64,000 nt of DNA from Pseudoxanthomonas sp. CF125 (GCF_900104085.1 NZ_FNLD01000001.1:537048-601047); one strand, 5' to 3'; numbered from the stretch's first letter, positions 35,423-43,916 are shown. The notes: a model not told the origin generated them from the letters alone. Numbers and translations are program-made.

Positions 35423-36100
35423 ATGAAGACCTACGCAATCAAGGCCACCGCAGCTGCGCTTATCGCCACCCTCACCCTGGGTGGCTGCGCTACCTACACC
35501 GGGCAGACCAACGACCCCAACGATCCAAACCGCACCCGCAATGCCGCGCTGATCGGCGCCGGTATCGGCGCAGTGGCCGGCTTGCTGAGCGGCGGCAACG
35601 CGACCGAACGGCGTCAGCGCGCGCTGGTAGGCGTGGGCGTAGGCGGTCTTGCCGGCGGCGCCATCGGCGCCTATCAGGACCGTCAGGAAGCCGAGCTGCG
35701 CCGCCAGACCGCGGGAACCGGAATCGAGGTCAGCCGCGATGGCGATGTCATCAAGCTCAATCTGCCCGATGGCGTTACTTTCGACTTCGGCAAGGCGAAC
35801 CTGAAACCGCAGTTCTACCCGGCGCTCGATAACGTCGCCAGCACTTTGGCCCAGTACAACCAGACCATCGTCGAGGTGTCCGGCCACACCGACAGCGTGG
35901 GCAGCGATGCGGCCAACCAGACCCTGTCGGTGCAACGCGCCAATTCGGTGGGCAATTACCTGATCGGCAAGGGGCTGGTGCGCGAGCGTTTCGAAATCGT
36001 CGGCTTCGGCGAAACCCAGCCGGTGGCCAGCAACGACACCGATTCGGGCCGCGCCTTGAACCGCCGCGTCGAAATCCGCGTGTTGCCGCTGCGTTCGTAA
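35423..36100 (+). CDS. OmpA-family lipoprotein
   Basis: A 225-residue outer-membrane lipoprotein with lipobox LGGC at residues 16-19. A glycine-zipper region follows (AALIGAGIGAVAGLLSGG and VGVGVGGLAGGAIGAYQD), then the OmpA peptidoglycan-binding domain from about residue 105. This has TFDFGKANLKPQFYPALDNVA, VEVSGHTDSVGSDAANQTLSVQRA with the expected Asp and Arg, and GRALNRRVEIRVLP. It resembles the YiaD type. A good AGGAGAAG site decides the start, and a rho-independent terminator follows. Confidence 0.95.
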   Translation: MKTYAIKATAAALIATLTLGGCATYTGQTNDPNDPNRTRNAALIGAGIGAVAGLLSGGNATERRQRALVGVGVGGLAGGAIGAYQDRQEAELRRQTAGTGIEVSRDGDVIKLNLPDGVTFDFGKANLKPQFYPALDNVASTLAQYNQTIVEVSGHTDSVGSDAANQTLSVQRANSVGNYLIGKGLVRERFEIVGFGETQPVASNDTDSGRALNRRVEIRVLPLRS

Positions 36101-36126
36101 GCCACGGCGTTCGGTTGTAATGGCGA

Positions 36127-36153
36127 AACGGGCCGCGAAAGCGGCCCGTTTTT
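36127..36153. terminator. Terminator between convergent OmpA-type and maa genes
   Basis: A 10-bp stem AACGGGCCGC / GCGGCCCGTT with a GAAA loop, followed by TTTATT on the plus strand. The minus-strand side has only GTTTCG, so it works best for the plus-strand gene. The maa stop codon lies in the T-run. Confidence 0.85.
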
Positions 36154-36709
36154 ATTGCGGCTTGGCCCTTGCCGGATTGCCGAACACGGTAGCGCCGGCG
36201 GCCACGTCGCGCGTCACTACGCTGCCGGCGCCGATCAAGGCATCGTCGCCGATCGTCACTCCCGGCAGGATCAGCGCGCCGGCCCCAATCCAGACGTTCT
36301 CGCCGATATGCACCGGCCGGCCGAATTCCAGACCCGTGCGCCGGGTTTCCGGATCGCGCGGGTGGTCGGCGGTCAGTATCTGCACGCCCGGTGCGATCTG
36401 GGTCCTGGCGCCGATGGTCACCGCCACGACATCCAGGATCACGCAATTGAAGTTGAGGAATACGCCTGCGCCCAGATGGATGTTGAAGCCGTAGTCGCAA
36501 TGGAACGGCGGGCGGATGACCGCGCCATCGCCCACGGCCGGCAAACGCTCCCGAAGCAGTTCGCGATGGAACGAGGCAGGCCGGTCCGCTGCGGCGTTGT
36601 AGCGCGCCATCCAGTGCTTGGCGGCGGCTTGCGCGGTCTGTATCTCCGCATCGCCTGCGTCGTAGAGTTCGCCGGCCAGCATCTTCTGCATTTCGGAGCG
36701 GGGATTCAT
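36152..36709 (-). CDS. maa: Maltose/galactoside O-acetyltransferase family protein
   Basis: A 185-residue left-handed beta-helix acetyltransferase. The N-terminal cap domain reads MLAGELYDAGDAEIQTAQ. The hexapeptide repeats run from about residue 65 (IRPPFHCDYGFNIHLGAGVFLNFNC). The catalytic His is in ILTADHPRDPETR near residue 115, and WIGAGALILPGVTIGDDALIGAGSVV is the coenzyme-A-binding run. GGAG is 7 nt before the ATG. The substrate sugar cannot be told from sequence. Confidence 0.92.
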   Translation of the reverse strand: MNPRSEMQKMLAGELYDAGDAEIQTAQAAAKHWMARYNAAADRPASFHRELLRERLPAVGDGAVIRPPFHCDYGFNIHLGAGVFLNFNCVILDVVAVTIGARTQIAPGVQILTADHPRDPETRRTGLEFGRPVHIGENVWIGAGALILPGVTIGDDALIGAGSVVTRDVAAGATVFGNPARAKPQ

Positions 36710-36762
36710 CGTTATCTCCGGTCGGTGTCGTTAAATTCTAAGCGTACGGAGGCATTCCCGCG

Positions 36763-36796
36763 AAAAAGAACGGGCCGCAAAGAAAGCGGCCCGTTC
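36763..36796 (-). terminator. Rho-independent terminator of the metallo-hydrolase gene
   Basis: An 11-bp stem, GAACGGGCCGC / GCGGCCCGTTC, with an AAAGAAA loop is followed on the minus strand by TTTTT. Its stem is nearly identical to that at 36127, so maa lies between two copies of one hairpin. Confidence 0.85.
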
Positions 36797-36840
36797 CTGT
36801 CGCTGGCTCATGGAGCAGGCAATTGCTGCCTACGCAACGC

Positions 36841-37785
36841 TCACGGCCATTTCATTTCGCCCTTGCTTACCTTCGCGCTCAATTCCAGCGAGGGCAGTGC
36901 GTCGAGCTTGGGGTAGCGCTGCGTCATCGCCGCGATCAGTCCGGCGGAGTTCTTGGCTTTGGCGGCCTCCTCGTCGTAGGCCTTGATATAAGCGGCGGTG
37001 AAACGCACTGCCTCCAGATCCTGCGGCGCGCCCGAGGCGAAGTGGCCTGGAATCACCCGCGCCGGCTGCAGCGATTCGATCTTGGTCAGCGTGGCCAGCC
37101 AATCGGCATGCGATTGCGGAGTCTGCGTATCGGCCATCCATACGTGTTCGCCCGCCATGACGGAAATTCCGCCGGCCACGGTCTTGATCGACGGGATCCA
37201 CACGAAGCTGCGGTCCGGGGTGGGACCGTCCAGGCCGATGATCTGCAGCTCCCGGCCTTCCAGGCTCAGGCTATTGCCTTGCAACGGCTCGGGGACGACC
37301 GCCTGCTTCGGTGCGCCGGCGCCGAGTATCGGGGCCCAATAGGCCAGCTTGCCTGCGCTGGTTTCCTTGATGTGGGCGACGGTCTGCGGAGTGGCCAGGA
37401 TCTTCGCATCGGGGAACGCTTGCTTCAGCGTCTCCAGGCCGAAGTAGTAATCCGGGTCGCCATGGCTGATGTAGATCGTAGTCAGGCGCTTGCCCGAAGC
37501 CCGGATCAGATCGGCCACTTTCTGCGCATCGAGAGTGGAGAATTGCGCGTCGATCAGAATCGCATCCTGCCTGCCGCTGACCAACACCGAAGTCACCGCG
37601 AAAACCGCTTTTTCGCCAGGGTTGTAGATTTCGACCGTCAACGGCTGGGCGGCCGGTTCGACGGCCTGCGAGGTCGTGGCGGCTTCCGTTGCCGGACCGG
37701 AGGAGGGAGGCGCTTCGCGATTGCATGCGCCAAGCATCAGGGTGAGGGCTGCGGTGCAGGCGAGGGGCAGGGCATGCGATTTCAT
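36841..37785 (-). CDS. Metallo-beta-lactamase-fold lipoprotein
   Basis: A 314-residue exported protein with a lipobox (LMLGAC at about residues 16-21). The MBL fold shows a reduced metal motif, ISHGDPDYYFGLETL near residue 108, in place of HxHxDH. ILIDAQFST, MAGEHVWMADTQTP and PGHFASGAP (His near 245) fit the other metal-ligand loops. The motif change suggests altered metal binding. This subgroup is often annotated as MBL-fold hydrolase; the substrate is unknown. A strong terminator follows. Confidence 0.88.
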   Translation of the reverse strand: MKSHALPLACTAALTLMLGACNREAPPSSGPATEAATTSQAVEPAAQPLTVEIYNPGEKAVFAVTSVLVSGRQDAILIDAQFSTLDAQKVADLIRASGKRLTTIYISHGDPDYYFGLETLKQAFPDAKILATPQTVAHIKETSAGKLAYWAPILGAGAPKQAVVPEPLQGNSLSLEGRELQIIGLDGPTPDRSFVWIPSIKTVAGGISVMAGEHVWMADTQTPQSHADWLATLTKIESLQPARVIPGHFASGAPQDLEAVRFTAAYIKAYDEEAAKAKNSAGLIAAMTQRYPKLDALPSLELSAKVSKGEMKWP

Positions 37786-37856
37786 GTTCGTTCCTTCATG
37801 GGCGGTAAAAGGATGGGAGCGAGTTCTGACTTGCCGCGACAGAGTCGACGGCGCGT

Positions 37857-38492
37857 TCAGTACGCGACAGTGGCGATGTTCTTCGGATATTTGGGTTGCT
37901 CGATCTCGCCGACGAAGGCGTCGGCGTAATCGGCATAGCTGATGGCGCTGTTGCCGTCGGCATCCGCCAGGAATGCGTTGGCTTGGCTGCGGAAGACGCC
38001 GCGCTTTTCGCCCGGACCGATATGCGCGGCGGGCGAATAGAAGGTCCAGTCCAGATCATCGGCGGCCTGGTAGCGCTTCAGCGCATCGCGATGGGCAAGT
38101 GCGACCGGTTTGTAAGCCGCCGGGAAATCGGGTGTGTCGACCAGTTGCACGCCGGGAGCTAGTTCCAGGCTGCCCGCGCCGCCGACGACGATCAGGCGCC
38201 GGATGCCGGCGTCGCGCGCCGCGGCGATCAGGTCATCGGCAATCTCGCTGAGCGTTGCCTCAGCGCCGGGCGCCGGGCCGTAGGCGCTGGCCAACACGTC
38301 GTTGCCACGGATAGCCGCGACCAACGCATCGTGATCGTCCAATGGCGCGATAACCAGACGGGCGCCAGCCAGTTCCGGCGGCAGGTCGGTATCGCGCCGG
38401 ACGACAGCGGTGACTTCGTGGCCGCGGGCGATCGCCTGCTGGGCGATCTGGCGGCCGATTTTGCCGGTAGCGGCGACAAGGGCGATTTTCAT
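37857..38492 (-). CDS. NAD(P)-binding NmrA/SDR-like reductase
   Basis: A 211-residue Rossmann-fold protein starting MKIALVAATGKIGRQIAQQ (the GATGxIG motif appears as AATGKIG). A conserved GSLELAPGVQLVDTPDFPAAYKP stretch near residue 105 and DLDWTFYSPAAHIGPGEK near 148 place it with the atypical SDR/NmrA-like group. It is transcribed divergently from a LysR gene, which is the usual arrangement for a regulated target. Confidence 0.9.
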   Translation of the reverse strand: MKIALVAATGKIGRQIAQQAIARGHEVTAVVRRDTDLPPELAGARLVIAPLDDHDALVAAIRGNDVLASAYGPAPGAEATLSEIADDLIAAARDAGIRRLIVVGGAGSLELAPGVQLVDTPDFPAAYKPVALAHRDALKRYQAADDLDWTFYSPAAHIGPGEKRGVFRSQANAFLADADGNSAISYADYADAFVGEIEQPKYPKNIATVAY

Positions 38493-38570
38493 GGTGCGCT
38501 CCAGAGTGGGAATGAAGGCACTTTAATGAGCTGAAATCGCGCGAAAAACCCCGTATAAGTACTTTATTTG

Positions 38571-38587
38571 TTGCGTATATCGATCAA
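38571..38587. promoter_or_regulatory. Candidate LysR-type operator
   Basis: TTGCGTATATCGATCAA is a partly symmetric site of T-N11-A type ending next to the LysR-gene ATG, within an AT-rich pocket between two divergent genes. The role is inferred from position. Confidence 0.3.
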
Positions 38588-39517
38588 ATGGACCGAATGA
38601 CCGCCATGACCGTCTTCGTCGAAGTTGCCGAGCGCGGCAGCTTGACCGCCGCCGCCGAGGCGCTGGAGATGTCGCGGGCGATGGTTACCCGTTATCTGGC
38701 CGAACTGGAAGACTGGCTGGGCGCGCGGCTGTTCCATCGCACCACCCGGCGCATCAACCTGACCTCGGCCGGCGAGCAGGCATTGGAGCGTTGCCGCCGC
38801 TTGCTGGAACTGGGCGAGGATCTGCAGGCAGCGGTCGGCGAAAGCGCCAATGCGCCGCCGCACGGGCAATTGCGAATTACCTGCAGCACATCGTTCGGAC
38901 AAAGCCAGCTGGCAACGGCTGTGGCCGATTACGTCGACCGTTTTGCCGGCGTACGGATCGACATGCTGATGGTGGACCGCACCGTGAACCTGATCGAAGA
39001 ACGCATCGATTTGGCCATCCGCATTACCCATGAACTGGATCCCAGCTTGATCGCGCGCCGGTTGTCGGTTTGCCGTTCCCTGCTGTGCGCCACACCGGCC
39101 TATCTGGCCGCCCGCGGCACGCCGCAGCGGCCCGAGGATTTGGTTCGGCACAACTGTCTTACCCACCACTTCGTCGGCAAGAGCCTGTGGCAGCTGCGGC
39201 GCCATGGACGCGACGTGGCGGTGGCCGTCGGTGGCAGCATCAGTGCCAACGAGGCCAGCGTGCTGCTGCAGGCGGTACGTGCCGACGCAGGCATCGCCAT
39301 GCTGCCGACCTACCAGCTGGCGCCACTCATCCACAGCGGAGAACTGGTCGCGGTACTGCCGGATTACGAAGTGCCGCCCATGGGCATCTACGCCGTCTAC
39401 GCTTCTCGCCGGCAAATGCCGGCCCTGGTGCGCTCGTTCCTGGACTTCCTGAGCGAACGCTTCGGCGAAGCGCCGGACTGGGAACCGCAGCTCCCGGCCA
39501 TTCTGCCGCTGGGCTAG
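38588..39517 (+). CDS. LysR-family transcriptional regulator
   Basis: A 309-residue LysR regulator. The winged helix-turn-helix is at residues 1-60 (MTAMTVFVEVAERGSLTAAA, ALEMSRAMVTRYLAELE, ARLFHRTTRRINLT). The effector domain follows from about 90. It resembles the group that regulates neighbouring reductases in response to small organic compounds or redox stress. Its divergent partner is the NmrA-like gene. Confidence 0.93.
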   Translation: MDRMTAMTVFVEVAERGSLTAAAEALEMSRAMVTRYLAELEDWLGARLFHRTTRRINLTSAGEQALERCRRLLELGEDLQAAVGESANAPPHGQLRITCSTSFGQSQLATAVADYVDRFAGVRIDMLMVDRTVNLIEERIDLAIRITHELDPSLIARRLSVCRSLLCATPAYLAARGTPQRPEDLVRHNCLTHHFVGKSLWQLRRHGRDVAVAVGGSISANEASVLLQAVRADAGIAMLPTYQLAPLIHSGELVAVLPDYEVPPMGIYAVYASRRQMPALVRSFLDFLSERFGEAPDWEPQLPAILPLG

Positions 39518-39550
39518 GCACCCAAGCGCGGCGACGCTATCGATCGGCGG

Positions 39551-39585
39551 AAAACGAAAAGCCGGAACCTCGCGGTTCCGGCTTT
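39551..39585 (-). terminator. Rho-independent terminator of ssrA
   Basis: Stem AAAGCCGGAACC / GGTTCCGGCTTT (12 bp) with a 4-nt loop, followed on the minus strand by TCGTTTT. It lies just past the tmRNA 3' end and may also serve the convergent LysR gene. Confidence 0.85.
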
Positions 39586-39594
39586 CGCTTGAGA

Positions 39595-39948
39595 TGGTGG
39601 AGATGGCGGGAATCGAACCCGCGTCCGAAGGCACTCCATCCCCGGTACTACATGCTTAGCGTTCCGTTAGATCTCGCCCCCGGGCAGCACGGCACGCAAA
39701 GCGCACCCGGTGACCAGCCTGTTTTGGTTAAGCCGTGACTGACAGGCAGCCGTCACAGCCGGTTCCGTGATAATGACCCTACATCCACGAGCACGGGCAC
39801 AAGTGGGTTCGGGGCTTACGCCTTAAGCGGCGAGAGCGTAGTTGTCGTCGTTGGCAACTAGAAGTTTGCTACTGGATTAACGAGGAAAGTCGCCCCCTCG
39901 GCATGCACCAGGCAATTTCGCAACCCCCGTCGAAGCCAGTGCATCCCC
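39595..39948 (-). ncRNA. ssrA: Transfer-messenger RNA (tmRNA)
   Basis: Rescues stalled ribosomes together with SmpB. The 5' end GGGGATG pairs with the 3' CATCTCC to make a 7-bp acceptor stem, and the 3' end carries TTCGATTCCCGCC as the T-arm followed by CACCA. The tag reading frame runs from 39855 to 39823 and encodes ANDDNYALAA followed by TAA; the leucine-alanine-alanine end is the ClpXP degradation signal. The 354-nt length is normal for a one-piece tmRNA. A promoter with 17-bp spacing lies upstream and would add about 25 nt removed by RNase P. Confidence 0.97.
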
Positions 39949-39974
39949 GGGAATCAGACATTGCTGATATCCCC

Positions 39975-40003
39975 AGTGTAGGGGCGATGGACCCGGGTCA
40001 CAA
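39975..40003 (-). promoter_or_regulatory. Sigma-70 promoter of ssrA
   Basis: On the minus strand TTGTGA (40003-39998) and TACACT (39980-39975) are separated by exactly 17 bp. Transcription would start about 20-25 nt upstream of the mature tmRNA 5' end. Confidence 0.65.
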
Positions 40004-40104
40004 CTTCTGCGACAGGCGCTGGTTAGCATTGCTTCATCGCTTTCCACGCCGACGGCCCCAGGCCCGGCGGGAATGCGTTTCCGGTGGAGAGCGGAGGATC
40101 GATC

Positions 40105-42576
40105 ATGGCGGCAAAGAAAGGCGGCAAACGGACCCCGGCGTCGCGCGGCGTCGCAACAGCGGGCAAGACGACCGCCAAGAAGGACAAGGCGCCAGCCAAG
40201 GCCAGGAAAGCGGCCCCGGCGAAGTCCGCCAAGTCCGACGCCTTGCAGCGTTCCGATTTCATGGCCGCCGCCCAGGGCGAGGCCAAGACTGTCATCTACA
40301 TCCATGGCATCGGCAACAAGCCGACCGCCGAGGTCCTGCGCTGCCAATGGGACAAGGCGCTGTTCGGACGTGGCATGGGCGAACGCACGCGGCTGGCGTA
40401 CTGGGTCAACCGTGATCGTTATCCGACGCCGGAACCCGGTACCTGCGGCGACCGCGACCAGGGCCCCACTATCAATCAGGCCGAGCAACGGGTGTTGAGC
40501 GCGCTGGGTGTTGCGCCCAGCCGCCGCGACCTGGGCGAACTGGCCGATGCGCTGGCAGGTACGCCCGCCGAGAGCGAAATGCTGCACGCCATGCTTGAGG
40601 AAATGGGCGCGACCGGCACGCCGCAACGCGGCCCCGGCAAGCGCGGACTGCTGGATAAAGTCAACGAAATCCTGCTCAAGATGATCTCGGCCGCCTTGTT
40701 GCAAGACGTGCACGATTTCTTCTTCGACAAGAAGCGCCGCGAGGCGATGGAGCGCAGCCTGCTGGACCGCATGGAATCCGGCGGCGGGCCGTTCGTGGTG
40801 GTGGCTCACAGCCAGGGTTCGATGATCGCCTACGAAGTGCTGCGCAAACTCGACCCGGCCAAATACGACGTGGCCTTGTTCGTCACCATCGGCTCGCCGC
40901 TCGGCCTGCCCAGCGTCCGTAGCATGTTCAAGCGCTCGATCGGCAAGAAGAAACTGCCGTTCCCGCCCTGCGTGCGCCATTGGTACAACGTCGCCGACCG
41001 CCAGGATCCGGTCGCGCTGGACGGCAATCTGACCGACGACATAGAGAATCCCGGGCAACGCTTCTCCAACTTGCAAGGCGCCGACGTCAATACGGACAGC
41101 CCGCGCAATCCGCATTCCGGTTCCGGCTACCTTTCCAATCTGCACGTGCGCGCCAAAGTGCGGGAAGTGGTGGGCGTGGGTTTCGACCAGCCGGTTTCCA
41201 ACACCGTGCTCATCAAGGATCTATCCGATCAATTGGAAGCCAACGGCGCCGAGCATCGCCATGAAGTGCTGATCGAGCTCGACAAGCTGCCGGCGGGCGA
41301 GGGTGGGCGCGAGGCGGCGCGCGCTGCGCTGGTCGCGCGCATACGCGGCCTGGCTTCGGAAACGACCAAGCTCAAGAACGAAGCGCTGGACGACGAAATC
41401 TACCTGGAGGACAACCTTCAGCGCTTCGTTTCGGCCAAGCTGACCCGTTTCGAAATCGAGTCGCTGCGCAACGACTACCAGGCCCTGAGTTTCAAGCGGC
41501 TATGGCGCGACGCGGGCAAGCGCGCGTTGCTGAACCAATCGCGCAGCGTGATCCAGGCCGACGCCGCGCAAACGGCTTACCGCGCGCTGGGGCAGAAGAT
41601 CGGCTGGGCGGTGCTGGATACCGGCATCGCCGCCGGACATCCGCATTTCTACCAGAAGGGCAAGCGCGACGTAGTGGCGGCGCAGTGGGATTGCACCGTG
41701 CGCGGCAAGCCGAGGAAATTGCTGCGCGCCGACGGCGTGGCTTTCAGCAAGCTGGACCGCAACGGCCATGGCACCCATGTGGCGGGAGTGATCGCGGGGC
41801 AATGCAGCGCTCCTGTACCGGGCGACGGCAAGGAAAAGGTGGATTTCGCCGGCATCGCGCCGCTGGCGCAGCTGTACGGCTTCAAGGTGCTGGACGATGA
41901 CGGCAACGGTCGCGATTCGTGGATCATCAAGGCGGTGCAACAGGTCGCCGACATCAACGATCACGCGGGGGAGCTGGTCATCCACGGCATGAACCTGAGC
42001 CTGGGTGGATACTTCGATGCGGAAAGCTACGGCTGCGGCTTCACCCCGCTGTGCAACGAGCTGCGGCGCTTGTGGCGGCAGGGCGTGGTGGTGGTGCTGG
42101 CCGCAGGCAACGAAGGCCTGGCCTGGCTGGTGCAGAACGACGGCGAGTCGTACCCGGCGAACATGGATATGACCATCGGCGATCCGGCCAACCTCGAGGA
42201 TGCGATCGCGGTCGGCTCGGTGCACAAGGGCAATCCGCACAGTTACGGCGTTTCCTATTTTTCCTCGCGGGGTCCTACCGCCGATGGCCGGCACAAGCCC
42301 GATGTGGTGGCGCCCGGCGAAAAAATCATTTCGGCGCACTACGGGTTCAAGGCGTCGGATCCAAGCACCTGGATGGTGGAGATGAGCGGCACCAGCATGG
42401 CTGCGCCGCATGTGTCTGGATTGATCGCGGGCTTTCTGTCGGTACGGCGAGAGTTCATCGGCTTCCCCGACCGGGTCAAACAGATAGTGCTGAATCACTG
42501 CACCGATATCGGGCGCGATCCCTATATGCAGGGCAAGGGCATTCCCAACATGATCCAGATGCTGGCCTCCACCTGA
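40105..42576 (+). CDS. Alpha/beta-hydrolase fused to a subtilisin-type protease
   Basis: An 823-residue cytosolic protein that I do not know as a described enzyme. Residues 2-45 are a Lys/Ala-rich tail. Residues about 60-360 are an alpha/beta hydrolase: VIYIHGIGNKP near 63, nucleophile Ser236 in VVAHSQGSM, probable Asp301 in VADRQDPVA and His337 in NPHSGSGYLSN. Residues about 385-480 form a charged helical linker. Residues about 500-815 are a peptidase S8 domain with the full triad: Asp505 (AVLDTGIAAGHP), His555 (NGHGTHVAGV) and Ser764 (SGTSMAAPHVSG), and oxyanion Asn669 in LAAGNEG. No signal peptide or propeptide is seen. GGAGG 7 nt before the ATG decides the start. It sits between ssrA and smpB. 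Confidence 0.85.
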   Translation: MAAKKGGKRTPASRGVATAGKTTAKKDKAPAKARKAAPAKSAKSDALQRSDFMAAAQGEAKTVIYIHGIGNKPTAEVLRCQWDKALFGRGMGERTRLAYWVNRDRYPTPEPGTCGDRDQGPTINQAEQRVLSALGVAPSRRDLGELADALAGTPAESEMLHAMLEEMGATGTPQRGPGKRGLLDKVNEILLKMISAALLQDVHDFFFDKKRREAMERSLLDRMESGGGPFVVVAHSQGSMIAYEVLRKLDPAKYDVALFVTIGSPLGLPSVRSMFKRSIGKKKLPFPPCVRHWYNVADRQDPVALDGNLTDDIENPGQRFSNLQGADVNTDSPRNPHSGSGYLSNLHVRAKVREVVGVGFDQPVSNTVLIKDLSDQLEANGAEHRHEVLIELDKLPAGEGGREAARAALVARIRGLASETTKLKNEALDDEIYLEDNLQRFVSAKLTRFEIESLRNDYQALSFKRLWRDAGKRALLNQSRSVIQADAAQTAYRALGQKIGWAVLDTGIAAGHPHFYQKGKRDVVAAQWDCTVRGKPRKLLRADGVAFSKLDRNGHGTHVAGVIAGQCSAPVPGDGKEKVDFAGIAPLAQLYGFKVLDDDGNGRDSWIIKAVQQVADINDHAGELVIHGMNLSLGGYFDAESYGCGFTPLCNELRRLWRQGVVVVLAAGNEGLAWLVQNDGESYPANMDMTIGDPANLEDAIAVGSVHKGNPHSYGVSYFSSRGPTADGRHKPDVVAPGEKIISAHYGFKASDPSTWMVEMSGTSMAAPHVSGLIAGFLSVRREFIGFPDRVKQIVLNHCTDIGRDPYMQGKGIPNMIQMLAST

Positions 42577-42582
42577 TGCACC

Positions 42583-42651
42583 TGTAGGAGCGGGCCCTGC
42601 CCGCGACCGCTTTACCGATAACGCCTGTCGCGGGCAGGGCCCGCTCCTACA
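42583..42651. repeat. REP pair, GTAGGAGCGGGCCCTGCCCGC family
   Basis: Inverted GTAG-headed copies (GTAGGAGCGGGCCC and GGGCCCGCTCCTAC) of the same family as 8435-8507 lie between the hydrolase-protease gene and convergent smpB, and fill the gap to within a few bases. Confidence 0.87.
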
Positions 42652-42654
42652 AGA

Positions 42655-43149
42655 TCAGGCGTCGCGGTTGTGGCGGCGCATCACGCGCTGCTTGTCGCGC
42701 GCCCAGTCGCGGTCCTTGCTGGCTTCGCGCTTGTCGTGGGTCTGCTTGCCCTTGGCCAGGGAGATGCCGGCCTTGACCTTGTTGCCCTTCCAGTAGAGCG
42801 ACGTGGGCACGATGGTGTAGCCGTCGCGCTCGACCTTGCCGATCAGCACATCGATCTCGCGCTTGTGCAGCAGCAGCTTGCGGGTGCGGCGGTCGTCCGC
42901 GACCACGTGGGTGGAGGCCTGGATCAGCGGAGTAATCTGCGCGCCGAACAGGAACAGCTCGCCCTTGCGGACCACCGCATAGGCCTCGGTGATGTTGGCG
43001 CGGCCGGCGCGGATGGCCTTCACTTCCCAGCCCTGCAGCGCCATGCCCGCCTCGTAGTGCGCCTCGAGGTGGTATTCGTGGCGCGCGCGTTTGTTCTGCG
43101 CAATCGTGCCAGTGCTGTTTGCTTTATCCTTGCCGGGTTTCTTCGCCAT
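42655..43149 (-). CDS. smpB: SsrA-binding protein SmpB
   Basis: A 164-residue tmRNA partner needed for trans-translation. It starts [12 protein letters not shown] and shows [49 protein letters not shown] and the basic C-terminal [21 protein letters not shown] tail that enters the decoding centre. Its promoter lies in the 63-bp divergent gap shared with ratA. ssrA is 2.7 kb away on the same strand. Confidence 0.97.
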   Translation of the reverse strand: MAKKPGKDKANSTGTIAQNKRARHEYHLEAHYEAGMALQGWEVKAIRAGRANITEAYAVVRKGELFLFGAQITPLIQASTHVVADDRRTRKLLLHKREIDVLIGKVERDGYTIVPTSLYWKGNKVKAGISLAKGKQTHDKREASKDRDWARDKQRVMRRHNRDA

Positions 43150-43212
43150 GGCGCTATTGTCGCCGATGGGGGAAGTGCAAGCGAGCCCAGCCACAGAGAA
43201 CCCCGTCGACGC

Positions 43213-43641
43213 ATGCAAACCATCCGCCGCAGCGCCCTGGTCGAACACTCCACCGCCCGCATGTTCGAGCTGGTCAACGATGTGGCCGCCTACCCGCGGC
43301 GCTTCGACTGGTGCAGCGCCGCCGAGCTGATCGAATCGGGACCCGACCGGCTGGTCGCGCGGCTGGACCTGGGGCTGGGCGCCTTGAGCACCTGGTTCAC
43401 CACCGAAAACACGCTCGACCGCCCGCACAGCATCGATATGAACCTGGTCGATGGCCCCTTCCGGAAATTGCACGGCCGCTGGGAATTCCATGCGCTGGAC
43501 GAATGCGCGAGCAAGGTCACCTTGACGCTGGAATTCGATCCCAACAACCGCTTGCTGGGACCGGCGATCGCACTGGGATTCCAGGGGCTGGCGGACCGCA
43601 TGGTGGACGATTTCGTACGGGTCGCCGACCGGGGCGAATGA
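43213..43641 (+). CDS. ratA: RatA/COQ10 START-domain protein
   Basis: A 142-residue START-like protein related to ubiquinone-binding Coq10; in E. coli it was also described as an inhibitor of ribosome association. The N-terminal [31 protein letters not shown] and C-terminal [30 protein letters not shown] match the family closely. Its stop overlaps the rnfH start (ATGA), and smpB is divergent; smpB-ratA-rnfH is a common gene order. Confidence 0.95.
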   Translation: MQTIRRSALVEHSTARMFELVNDVAAYPRRFDWCSAAELIESGPDRLVARLDLGLGALSTWFTTENTLDRPHSIDMNLVDGPFRKLHGRWEFHALDECASKVTLTLEFDPNNRLLGPAIALGFQGLADRMVDDFVRVADRGE

Positions 43642-43916
43642 TGAAGGTCGAACTGATCATGGCGTGGCCGCGCCGGCACCAGGCCGTATCGCTGGACCTG
43701 CCAGAAAACGCCACGCTGCAGCAGGCCCTGGAGAAGGCGGGCTGGACGCAGTTGGAAAACGTGGACGGCTACGCGATCTTCGGCGTCAATGCGGAGGCAT
43801 CGACCGTATTGCGCGAGGGGGACCGGATAGAACTGCTGAGGCCGTTGCAGATCGATCCCAAGGACGCACGCCGGCGGCGCGCGTCGAACACAACATTGAA
43901 GACCAGCGGCCGCTGA
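43638..43916 (+). CDS. rnfH: RnfH-family ubiquitin-like protein
   Basis: A 92-residue beta-grasp protein of the RnfH/UPF0125 family, starting [31 protein letters not shown]. The family is a widespread partner of smpB and ratA, and its exact function is unknown. Either of two adjacent ATGs may start it. It overlaps ratA by 4 nt and is 3 nt from the convergent bamE stop. Confidence 0.93.
   Translation: MMKVELIMAWPRRHQAVSLDLPENATLQQALEKAGWTQLENVDGYAIFGVNAEASTVLREGDRIELLRPLQIDPKDARRRRASNTTLKTSGR

Noticed and set aside
39595-39640. A tRNA gene, or a genomic-island attachment site at the tmRNA 3' end
   Set aside because: The T-arm and CCA belong to tmRNA. No integrase or direct repeat of the tmRNA end is seen nearby.
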